From DASZXJ01 sp035545895 (GTDB taxonomy: Bacteria > Planctomycetota > Phycisphaerae > Tepidisphaerales > Tepidisphaeraceae): a DNA stretch of 64,000 nt. The position numbers were made by a program, and so were the translations under genes. The DNA lies in the NCBI GenBank assembly GCA_035545895.1, contig DASZXJ010000004.1, positions 1 to 64,000 on the forward strand. Reading direction: 5' to 3'. Positions 42,859-50,665 of this stretch are shown one piece after another (within the stretch, counting starts at the first letter, position 1; each line of letters starts with the position of its first letter). Under the pieces are notes generated by a model. The model did not search any database and was not told the DNA's origin. It saw only the letters and a list, made by a program, of their open reading frames with translations.

Positions 42859-43848
42859 TTAATCCCGAGCCGCTTTTCGCAATTCCGATTCGCTGACCAG
42901 GTGGAATTCTCCCCCACTCCGCCGGGCGATCGCCTGCAGCGCGCTGCTTGCTTCCAATCCGCTCAAATCAAAGGTATGCACCTTCGTGGAATGCCCTTTC
43001 ACGATGTGCATCACCTGCTCGACAAACCCATCGTCCAGTTGAGCGCCCTTGGCGGTCGCCAAAATGATTGCCTTTGGATCAGCGGCAACGGCGTGAGCAA
43101 GCGCACTTGCCACCTCGGTCTGCCCATGGGCAAATACTGCATCGAGCGATTTCCTGGCCTCTTCGATTTCTGACGCCTTCGCGCTGGTCGTTCCGCCGGC
43201 TGGATAAGCATCGTCTGATCCATTATTCCAGAATACGATCTGGAACTTTCGATCCGCACCAAGAGATTCCACCGATTTGAATGTCGCTTCCTTTAGAAAG
43301 CTGAATACGTCGGCTGTCCCGCTGCCGCGATCCAAAACATAGATCACGGAGCTTTCCTGAATTGGCACGCCGCAAAACGATGGTGTAAGCGGCTGTGCCG
43401 GCTGAACCATTGCAGCCTGGATCGCCTGCGGACTCGATTGACCCGCCTGATTCGCAGCGGCAGATGGTGCAACACGAGCAGCCGATGGTTTGGGCGACGG
43501 CATGAACATCATCGCCGCAGCCAGCAATCCGGCAATCAACAGAAACGCGGCTGTAATGCGCGTCCAGTTCCATCGCTTGCGGGGAGCAGCCGCCCGGTCA
43601 AGCGAACTCGACAGGCCGCTGCCTGCGATGGCTTGCGCCAACTGGTCAAGCCCGGAACTGGGAATGGCGTCGTCGCGAACTCGTTTTTTATAAAGTGTTT
43701 TCGCGGGTTTGAGCGCTTGCGACTTCCCCGCATGCCGTCCCGGGACGGTTTGGATGGCGCCGCAATGTTCACAGCGGCAAACGCCGCCCGCAAAGGCTTC
43801 ATCCATCTCGAGCATCCGCCCGCAACTTGTGCACGCCAGGGAAATCAT
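42859..43848 (-). CDS. Zinc-ribbon membrane protein with a degenerate vWA-like domain
   Basis: 329 residues. Zinc ribbon at the start (ACTSCGRMLEM and CRCEHCGAIQ), a basic linker, one membrane segment (ITAAFLLIAGLLAAAMMFM, about 103-121), then an extracytoplasmic domain that begins SSVIYVLDRGSG, resembling the vWA MIDAS loop but without the full DXSXS. It ends with a helical segment. It lies 12 bp after sppA and is probably co-transcribed. Same overall layout (ribbon-membrane-domain) as the protein at 26440. Confidence 0.65.
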   Translation of the reverse strand: MISLACTSCGRMLEMDEAFAGGVCRCEHCGAIQTVPGRHAGKSQALKPAKTLYKKRVRDDAIPSSGLDQLAQAIAGSGLSSSLDRAAAPRKRWNWTRITAAFLLIAGLLAAAMMFMPSPKPSAARVAPSAAANQAGQSSPQAIQAAMVQPAQPLTPSFCGVPIQESSVIYVLDRGSGTADVFSFLKEATFKSVESLGADRKFQIVFWNNGSDDAYPAGGTTSAKASEIEEARKSLDAVFAHGQTEVASALAHAVAADPKAIILATAKGAQLDDGFVEQVMHIVKGHSTKVHTFDLSGLEASSALQAIARRSGGEFHLVSESELRKAARD

Positions 43849-43860
43849 GAGCAATTTCGA

Positions 43861-44838
43861 TTACGGCTGCCACAGGTAATAAAACCCGCGCGGAAGAAAC
43901 ATGTCGGATTCAGGCAACTGAAGCGTCAGCACGTTGGATTGCGGATTCGGCACCTGTTCATCCGCATAGATCGTCCCGCGATATCCGTATGGCCGTTTGT
44001 ACATCACCACCGTTGCATTGGGAGAATGGCTCATTTCCCTGGCGATGTCGATCGCGTCTTCAAGCCGGCCCAGACGATCGACCAGGCCGAACGTCACCGC
44101 CTGCTCGCCGCTGAATACCCGGCCATCAGTCGCGATCTGCAATTTTTGCGGATCGCTCACATCTTTACGATTGGCCTTCACCACCCCGACAAAGCGGTGA
44201 TAATAATCATCGATCATTCCCTGCATGACCGCGCGAGCGGAAGGATCGAGCGGCTTGAACGGCGAGCCCATGTCCTTCATCGGGCCGCTGGTGATCGACT
44301 CGCTGCGAATTCCAAGCTTGGCCATCGCGGTGGAGAGATCCAGCGTCTGCATGATTACGCCGATGCTACCCACCACGCTGGTTGGACAGGCGACGATTAC
44401 ATCACTGCCGCAGGCCAGGTAATAAGCGCCGCTGGCGCACACTTCCTGTGCGGATGCTACGACAGGTTTATGGGTATTGGCGCGGAATCGCTTGAGGGTT
44501 TCGTACATGGTATCGGAGCAGGTCACCGTCCCGCCGGGCGAGTTGATGCGCAGGACAACGGCTTTGACCGAATCATCGACCGCCGCCCGATCCAGTTCCT
44601 GTGTGAAAAGGCTGAGCTTGTTTTCGCTGGGACCGATCAATCCGCCGCCGCGGGCGTTGATGAGCATGCCTTCAACTTCGATGATGGCAATTTTCTGTCC
44701 CGCCCAGCCGCTGCCGCCTTGCACGCGCACTTCGTCCAGCTTCCCGGCATTGGAAACCGGCGTGAGCAACAGGCTGGGCATGTCACAGCCCAATATGAAT
44801 ATCGCTGCAAATATCCCCAGAAACGACCAACGAGCCAT
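43861..44838 (-). CDS. sppA: Signal peptide peptidase SppA-type protease (S49), lipoprotein
   Basis: Degrades leftover signal peptides and membrane peptides. 325 residues, with a signal sequence ending in a lipobox FILGC (Cys18). The Ser nucleophile is probably Ser136 in CASGAYYLA; the motif NSPGGTVTCSD near 99-109 is typical. This is the short single-domain form. GGAGG precedes the ATG. Confidence 0.86.
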   Translation of the reverse strand: MARWSFLGIFAAIFILGCDMPSLLLTPVSNAGKLDEVRVQGGSGWAGQKIAIIEVEGMLINARGGGLIGPSENKLSLFTQELDRAAVDDSVKAVVLRINSPGGTVTCSDTMYETLKRFRANTHKPVVASAQEVCASGAYYLACGSDVIVACPTSVVGSIGVIMQTLDLSTAMAKLGIRSESITSGPMKDMGSPFKPLDPSARAVMQGMIDDYYHRFVGVVKANRKDVSDPQKLQIATDGRVFSGEQAVTFGLVDRLGRLEDAIDIAREMSHSPNATVVMYKRPYGYRGTIYADEQVPNPQSNVLTLQLPESDMFLPRGFYYLWQP

Positions 44839-44906
44839 ACGACCTCCATGCCGATTGTCGAAAACTGCCTGCCCATCCCCTTACAATGGTCGCGGGGATT
44901 GTAACC

Positions 44907-45287
44907 ATGCCTTATCACGTGAGCAAAAAAGAGTTCAACGATCTGGTCGAAAAAGCCTTGGCTGAACTGCCTCCACCTTTCGACCGGTACATGGAAGAAA
45001 TTCCCCTGGAAATTTGCGACTACCCCACGTCCGAGCAAAAACGCAGCCTCAATCTGGAAAAAGGTCACCTGCTTCTCGGTTTGTATGTAGGGCGTCCCCG
45101 TACAAAACGACACGTCGAGGATGAAATGGTCCTTCCGGACCGGATCTACATCTTCCAGCAATCCATCGAACAGGTTTGTGAAAACGAGGAAGAATTGGTG
45201 AAACAAGTCCGCACGACCGTGCTTCATGAAATTGGACACCACTTCGGAATGTCCGAACAAGACCTGTCGGATTTAGGTTATGGCTAA
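44907..45287 (+). CDS. Zincin-like metallopeptidase family protein
   Basis: 126 residues, with HEIGHHFGMSEQDLSDLG as the HEXXH zinc site at the C-terminus and a short N-terminal alpha/beta part. Small proteins of this family are widespread and conserved but their substrate is unknown. A TACAAT at 44882 could be the -10. Divergent from sppA. ATG at 44907 is chosen. Confidence 0.85.
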   Translation: MPYHVSKKEFNDLVEKALAELPPPFDRYMEEIPLEICDYPTSEQKRSLNLEKGHLLLGLYVGRPRTKRHVEDEMVLPDRIYIFQQSIEQVCENEEELVKQVRTTVLHEIGHHFGMSEQDLSDLGYG

Positions 45288-45362
45288 TCCATAAACCCCG
45301 AAACGTCCGAGAATTGGTATATAGACGTTGAACTTTTGTAATTCAGCGCTGTTGGTGGCGTT

Positions 45363-45368
45363 ATACTT
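45363..45368 (+). promoter_or_regulatory. Likely -10 box of the export operon
   Basis: TATACT, with TTGTAA at 45336 (21-base spacing) and TTGAAC at 45328 upstream, neither ideal. It would give a leader of about 165 bases before the adaptor gene, in contrast with the leaderless starts elsewhere. Nothing else in 45288-45362 looks like a gene. Confidence 0.4.
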
Positions 45369-45400
45369 ATGCAGGACAGCGAATTACGTACGTTTTTATG

Positions 45401-45466
45401 CGGCAAAAGACCTGAAAAGGGGATAAAATGTGCAGGCCCGAACGGGCAGGCGGGTTGAACCGTATC
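45401..45466 (+). promoter_or_regulatory. Structured leader element upstream of the export operon
   Basis: Contains CCT-GAAA-AGG (a GNRA-capped stem, 45411-45419), GCCC-GAAC-GGGC (45436-45447) and GGTT/AACC close by. A further CCCC-TTTCTC-GGGG lies at 45484-45497. The order (GGCAAA, GNRA-capped stem, GGA-AAA linker, second stem, GGGTT-ACCG) loosely resembles the c-di-GMP-I (GEMM) riboswitch, but the linker and 3' part differ from consensus. Low confidence. Confidence 0.3.
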
Positions 45467-45542
45467 ATAAGACAGGTTAAATCCCCCTTTCTCGGGGTCT
45501 GGATTTCTCTATCTGCCGGCAATAAAGCTCGAAAGGTATGAA

Positions 45543-46421
45543 ATGGTTTTAGCAGGAAGTCGAAAGCTGGCGTTTGTATCCGCACTGGCAGCCGCCAGCG
45601 GCCTTATTTGCCTGATTGGCGCTGCACCCCAGCCGGGGATCATTACCGCCCACACCGAGCCTAATCTTCGCCTGCTGATGAACTTCCCGGCGGTCGGAAT
45701 CATCAAGAGCGTCGCGGTAAAGGAAGGCCAGTCCATCAAGCAAGGCGATGTCCTGATGTCACTGGACGATGACATCGAAAAAGATGAATTCGACCGTCTC
45801 TCGCTCGAAGCCAATTCCACGGCTCGAATGGAATATGCGGTAAAAGATCGCGATTCCAAAGCCAACGACCGCGATCGCAAAAAGGCCCAGCCCGGGGCGT
45901 TCTCCCCTTCCGAAATTGAGCAGGCACAATTGGATCTTGATCGCGCCGAAGCGCAAATCAAAGTGACCGATCTGGATAGCCAGGACAGCAAGCTCAAAGC
46001 CAAGCAGCAGCGAACCAAGCTCGACAAAATGGTGCTCACGAGCAAATTTGACGGCAAGGTCGAAGTCATTCGACTGCATGAAGGTGAACTCACATCGGTT
46101 GACCCCGACAAGCCCGCGATCATCGTCGTGAAAAACGATCCCTGCTACGTCGTGATCAACGATTTGCACACCGCGCAGGTCGCCAAGCTCAAGGAAGGCG
46201 ACACGATGGAAGTGAAATATCCCGACGACGCGAATTGGCAGCAGGCCAAGATCGTTTACATCACTCCATATGTGAACCCCAGCTCCGATTTGCAATCGGT
46301 GAAACTGGAAATACCGAATCCGGAAAACCGGGCGACCGGTTTGCCGATTCAGGTCAAACTGCCGGCCAAGTTGTTGGAAAAGGGATCGGCTCAGGGGATT
46401 TCGTCCAGATCAGATAATTAG
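45543..46421 (+). CDS. Membrane fusion protein (HlyD-type adaptor), first gene of the export operon
   Basis: 292 residues, with a signal peptide (about 1-27, ending IGAA). A biotinyl-lipoyl half-motif (IKSVAVKEGQSIKQGDVLM) is followed by a short coiled-coil hairpin (about 80-165) with many Lys, Asp and Gln, then beta-barrel parts (KMVLTSKFDGKVE, VTVEL-type YVVINDLHT). It spans the periplasm in such systems and links an inner-membrane pump to an outer-membrane pore. AAAGG lies seven bases before the ATG. 14 bp precede the GAF/HlyD gene. Confidence 0.82.
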   Translation: MVLAGSRKLAFVSALAAASGLICLIGAAPQPGIITAHTEPNLRLLMNFPAVGIIKSVAVKEGQSIKQGDVLMSLDDDIEKDEFDRLSLEANSTARMEYAVKDRDSKANDRDRKKAQPGAFSPSEIEQAQLDLDRAEAQIKVTDLDSQDSKLKAKQQRTKLDKMVLTSKFDGKVEVIRLHEGELTSVDPDKPAIIVVKNDPCYVVINDLHTAQVAKLKEGDTMEVKYPDDANWQQAKIVYITPYVNPSSDLQSVKLEIPNPENRATGLPIQVKLPAKLLEKGSAQGISSRSDN

Positions 46422-46435
46422 CCCAAAAGATCATT

Positions 46436-48355
46436 ATGGCTTCAGGAATTGTAGAACCATCACAATCGGGCTCGGAACAACAACCGCAGCAGCAGGCCCA
46501 GCCGCCGGCGCGCACGCGCCTGGTGCAGAGGCTGCTCGCCAACAGCGCAAATCTTCCGAATTTCATTCAGGAACTGATTCGCATGCAGGCGCATATCGTC
46601 GCCGGCACGGAAGCGGCTGCGTTTCTGGTCGAGCCCAGTCCGGATGATCCCAATACGCTGAATCTCAAGCCGGCTGCTCATATTCGCGAGGACAATTCCG
46701 ATCCGCAGGTCCGGGCGGCTGCGCTCGAAGCCTTTGGACGAATCATTCAACCGTGCATCCAGCAGGGAAAAGACGGCGCGATTCAAATCGAAGACACGCA
46801 CGATGGCAGCGAATGGCAGTATTGCCTGGTGACGCTGCTTCGCAATGAAGGCAATGTGGTCGCCGCCAGTGCGGTTGTGACTCGCGCCCGTGACAGCGAA
46901 CGCGCCAAGCAGCGCCTGGAATTGATGGCGCTGGTGGCTGGGTATTTCGAACTGTTTACGCTTCGTCGTTTGAGCGATCAATCCCGCTCAGTGGCCCAGA
47001 GCCATCAGCATGTATTGCAACTGGCCACCTCGGTGGCGACAGCCGATGGCTTTGAGTCCGCTGCCATGAACCTGTGCAACGAGCTCGCCAGCCGCAGCGG
47101 CGCTGCTCGTGTTTCGCTTGGCTGGCTCAAGGGCGAACACATCAAGCTGCGGGCGATTTCCCACTCGGAAGAATTCGACAAGAAGCAAGAACTGTCCGTC
47201 CAGATCGTCCGCACGATGGAAGAATGCGTCGACAACGACGAGATCGTGCAATTCGAGCCGGATGGCACCGCCAGCGAAACCGTGACGCGCGAAGCCCAGA
47301 CGCTATCGCGTCAGCAAGGCGGGCACAGTGTTTTATCATTGCCTTTGCGACGTGCGGGCGAAGTCGTCGGCGTCATCACGCTGGAATTTGCAGGCGACCA
47401 GAAGATCGGCCCGCAGGCCGCCACCGGCTTGGCAGTGGCTGCCGATCTGCTCGCCCCGCAGCTTTACGATCGCTTTCAAAATGATCGCTGGCTCGTCACC
47501 AAGGTTGGCCTGAGCATCCAGGAATTGGGTCGCAAGACGTATGGCCGGCAATATATGCTCGCCAAGACCATTGCCGCCATCGTGATCCTTGGCTTGCTGT
47601 TCGTCACGTTCTACAAGCCGATGTATCACGTGAAATCCCGCTTCCAATTTGTGACACAGGATGAACGGGATTTCGCGGCCCCTTACGAGGGACGGTTGGC
47701 CGAAGTCATGGCTCTTCCCGGAAACCCGGTTCACCAAGGCGATGTGCTTCTCAAGTTTGATACCGTCGAGTTGGAAATCGAACAGGCACAACATCAGACC
47801 GAGGCCGACAAGGCGAATCAACAGGTCATCCAATACCGCAGCGATCCGACCAAGCTGTCCGAAATGCTCGTTGCGCAGCAGGATCGCGATATCGCGCAGA
47901 AGAAGGCTGATGCGGTTGCTTACAAGATCGAGCAATCGACCATCAAGGCGCCGTTTGATGGCCAGATCCTGAGCGGCGATCTTCGAGACCGCAAGGGTTC
48001 AATGTTCAAGCAAGGCGAGCCCCTGATCAAATTTGCCCGCCGGGATAGTCTTGAGGGCAAATTGTTTGTTGAAGAGCGCGACATCCAGGATGTTCACGAA
48101 AATCAATCCGGCTACCTCGCGACCAGCGCCAAGCCTGCCGACCGATTTGAATTCAAGGTCAGGCGAATAGTCCCCGAGGGCAACATCAAGGATTCGGGCA
48201 ACGTATTTGAAGTCTACGTGACACCGACGAGTTCAAGCGATGAATGGCGACCCGGCATGGAAGGCGAAGCCCGCGTTGACGTCGAACATCGCCGCCTAAT
48301 TTGGATCTGGCTGCACAAGTTCATCGACTTCGTGAGAATCAAGCTTTGGATTTAA
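46436..48355 (+). CDS. GAF-domain / membrane fusion protein hybrid
   Basis: 639 residues. A cytoplasmic N-terminal half with a GAF-like region at 45-150 and a GAF domain at about 200-340, one membrane segment (376-394), and then an HlyD-type adaptor: lipoyl half-motif (LAEVMALPGNPVHQGDVLLKF), short coiled-coil, second lipoyl half and barrel (QSTIKAPFDGQI), ending in a short amphipathic tail. It probably senses a small ligand in the cytoplasm and passes it to the periplasmic adaptor. Second gene of the export operon; a palindromic repeat lies between it and the M50 gene. Confidence 0.8.
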   Translation: MASGIVEPSQSGSEQQPQQQAQPPARTRLVQRLLANSANLPNFIQELIRMQAHIVAGTEAAAFLVEPSPDDPNTLNLKPAAHIREDNSDPQVRAAALEAFGRIIQPCIQQGKDGAIQIEDTHDGSEWQYCLVTLLRNEGNVVAASAVVTRARDSERAKQRLELMALVAGYFELFTLRRLSDQSRSVAQSHQHVLQLATSVATADGFESAAMNLCNELASRSGAARVSLGWLKGEHIKLRAISHSEEFDKKQELSVQIVRTMEECVDNDEIVQFEPDGTASETVTREAQTLSRQQGGHSVLSLPLRRAGEVVGVITLEFAGDQKIGPQAATGLAVAADLLAPQLYDRFQNDRWLVTKVGLSIQELGRKTYGRQYMLAKTIAAIVILGLLFVTFYKPMYHVKSRFQFVTQDERDFAAPYEGRLAEVMALPGNPVHQGDVLLKFDTVELEIEQAQHQTEADKANQQVIQYRSDPTKLSEMLVAQQDRDIAQKKADAVAYKIEQSTIKAPFDGQILSGDLRDRKGSMFKQGEPLIKFARRDSLEGKLFVEERDIQDVHENQSGYLATSAKPADRFEFKVRRIVPEGNIKDSGNVFEVYVTPTSSSDEWRPGMEGEARVDVEHRRLIWIWLHKFIDFVRIKLWI

Positions 48356-48365
48356 TGAAGCTGGC

Positions 48366-48424
48366 AGCAGGCAGTAGGCAGCGGGCAGAGAAGGCTGCCT
48401 GCCGCCCGCTGCCTGCCGCCTGCT
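48366..48424. repeat. Palindromic repeat of the GCAGGCAG type inside the operon
   Basis: Arms 48366-48386 and 48404-48424 are reverse complements with two mismatches over 21 bases, built from GGCAG units. It fills the 75-bp gap between the GAF/HlyD and M50 genes and could form a strong hairpin in the polycistronic mRNA. Confidence 0.8.
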
Positions 48425-48430
48425 AAAAAC

Positions 48431-50605
48431 ATGCTGCAACTTCGTCCAACATTCTCTGAATCCTGGTATCGCGTCGTCAACCTCAAGCCCAAGCTTAGGG
48501 GTACGGCGCAGATTTCTCGCCAGTATTATCGAGGCGAGCGCTGGTATGTCGTCCGCGATGCGGCGTGCAATCAGTTCCACCGGTTGTCCGATGCCGCTTA
48601 CCGGTTCGTCGGCTTGCTCGATGGACGGCGCACCGTCGGCGAAGCGTGGGAACTGGTCGGCGGAACACTCGCCGACGATGCCCCTACCCAACCTGAAGTC
48701 ATCCAGATTCTCAGCCAGCTATACGCGGCCAACCTGGTCGAGACTGATATTCCGCCTGATGCGACCGTGCTTTTGCGGCGTCACAAGAAACAGACGCAAC
48801 GGAAGCTTCAAGGCAGGCTGATGAACGTTCTGTTTCCGCGCATTCCCATCTGGGATTGCGACATGTTCCTCTGCCGCTGGATGCCGCTGGTCAAGCAGTT
48901 CTTCAGCCGCCTTGGCGCGATCATCTGGTTGGTCGTGGTGGGGATCGCGATTGCAGCGTTGCTGCCGCACTGGATGGATTTGCGAATCGCCGCCCGCGAT
49001 GCGATCGACGTTTCGAAAAATCCTGAAAACGTATTCTGGCTGTGGGCCGTATTCGTTCTGATCAAGTTCATTCACGAGTGCGGCCACGCGTTCGCCTGCC
49101 GCCGGTTCGGCGGGGAAGTGCACGAAATGGGAATCATGTTCCTGGTCTTCGTGCCCACGCCTTACGTCGATGCCTCCACCGCATGGGCGTTTCCGAACAA
49201 ATGGGCGCGCATGTTCGTCGGCGCAGCCGGCATGATCGTCGAATTGTTTGTCGCAGCGCTATGCGCGTTTGTCTGGCTGGCGACACATGAATCCGGTTCG
49301 TTCATTTCACAGTTGGCTTATAACGCGATGTTGATCGCGTCGGTTTCAACCGTCGTCTTCAACGCCAATCCCCTGCTTCGCTATGACGGGTACTACATCC
49401 TGTCGGATTTCCTTGAAATACCGAATCTTCAGATGCGCAGCCGCGAATACCTGGTGGGATTGATCAAGCGGCACGTATTTCGGATCAAGCATCAACAGCC
49501 GCTGCCGCCCGTGGGCCAGCGCGTGCTGCTGCTCCTGTACGGCATCTGCTCGAATATTTACCGAGTTTTCGTCGGTTTGATGATTATCCTGGTGGTCACC
49601 GATCGCGTGCCTGTATTGGGCGTATTGATGGCGATCGGCGGCATGATTACCTGGGCGGTCGTGCCGGTGGTCAAGCTGTTCAAATATCTGACCATCGACC
49701 CGGAATTGCACCGCAAGCGAGGCCGAGGATGGGCGTTCAGCGGCGCGGTCGCGGCGCTGGTCTTTGTGCTTGTGGGATATATCCGTTTCCCGCGAAGCAT
49801 TTACGCGTCGGGCATCGTCCTTCCCGAAAAACACGAGGTGCTTTATGCCTCTTCGCCGGGCTGGGTGACGCAAATCGTCGCCAAGGACGGAGCGAAGCTG
49901 AAAAAAGGCGATGTCATTCTCGTCTGCCGTGATGTCGATCTTGATACCGAGGTGGCCGCGGCTGAAGCCGAGCTGGAGAAACTTCAAATCGACATCACTT
50001 ACGCGAGAGCTAAAAATCCGGCTCAACTCGAATCTGATTTGACGATTCTTCCTTTCCGCGAAAAAGCGCTGGCTGACGCAAAACGTCGCCAGGACGAATT
50101 GACCGTTACCGCGCCAATCGACGGGTACCTGGTCGCGCCTGAACTTGAGAACGTACAGGGCAGATATGTCCAGCGCGGCACCAAGCTTGGAACCATCGCC
50201 CAGACCGACACATTGGTCGTTCGGGCCACGATCGAGCAAACTGATGCATTGAAATTCGATGTCAATGAATCGCAGACCGAAATTCGTCTGGTCGGAAAAC
50301 CCGAACTGGTTTTACACGCAAAAAGCGCCAGCGTATTGCCCGGCTCGCAGGATGAACTCCCCCATCGCCGGCTGACCCAGTCGGGCGGCGGGGACATCGC
50401 CAGCGATCCGCACGATCAGACCGGCCTCAAGCCGCTGGTGCCGCAGTTCGAACTCAACGCGGTCATCGCCAATCCCGATGGCCTGTATTACGCCGGCCAA
50501 GGCGCCAATGTCCGCGTTAAGCTTGATAATGAGCCGCTCATTTTACGCTGGCGCGACCGGTTCTATCAGCTCCTGAACAGCCGCAGCAATGGCAAATGGA
50601 TATAA
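48431..50605 (+). CDS. M50-family membrane metalloprotease with PqqD-like and HlyD-like parts
   Basis: 724 residues. An N-terminal PqqD-like peptide-binding part (about 30-110), then an M50 core of about eight membrane helices: zinc site HECGH (215-219) and NPLLRYDG (313-320, Asp319 the third ligand). After the last helix (about 436-453) comes a lipoyl/HlyD part (SSPGWVTQIVAKDGAKLKKG, about 474-493) and a second half with VTAPIDGYLV. This combines a membrane protease, or a translocation pore of that fold, with an adaptor. Third gene of the export operon, 60 bp before the SecA-like gene. Confidence 0.83.
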   Translation: MLQLRPTFSESWYRVVNLKPKLRGTAQISRQYYRGERWYVVRDAACNQFHRLSDAAYRFVGLLDGRRTVGEAWELVGGTLADDAPTQPEVIQILSQLYAANLVETDIPPDATVLLRRHKKQTQRKLQGRLMNVLFPRIPIWDCDMFLCRWMPLVKQFFSRLGAIIWLVVVGIAIAALLPHWMDLRIAARDAIDVSKNPENVFWLWAVFVLIKFIHECGHAFACRRFGGEVHEMGIMFLVFVPTPYVDASTAWAFPNKWARMFVGAAGMIVELFVAALCAFVWLATHESGSFISQLAYNAMLIASVSTVVFNANPLLRYDGYYILSDFLEIPNLQMRSREYLVGLIKRHVFRIKHQQPLPPVGQRVLLLLYGICSNIYRVFVGLMIILVVTDRVPVLGVLMAIGGMITWAVVPVVKLFKYLTIDPELHRKRGRGWAFSGAVAALVFVLVGYIRFPRSIYASGIVLPEKHEVLYASSPGWVTQIVAKDGAKLKKGDVILVCRDVDLDTEVAAAEAELEKLQIDITYARAKNPAQLESDLTILPFREKALADAKRRQDELTVTAPIDGYLVAPELENVQGRYVQRGTKLGTIAQTDTLVVRATIEQTDALKFDVNESQTEIRLVGKPELVLHAKSASVLPGSQDELPHRRLTQSGGGDIASDPHDQTGLKPLVPQFELNAVIANPDGLYYAGQGANVRVKLDNEPLILRWRDRFYQLLNSRSNGKWI

Positions 50606-50665
50606 TTGGAAACGAAATGGTTGTTCGCGTTTTGATGTGTTCAACAATCACCCGGCAGTTTTTCC

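Noticed and set aside
43438..44904. 488-codon open frame antisense to sppA and the zinc-ribbon/vWA-like gene
   Set aside because: Crosses two convincing genes on the other strand and shows only a low-complexity Arg/His-rich translation.
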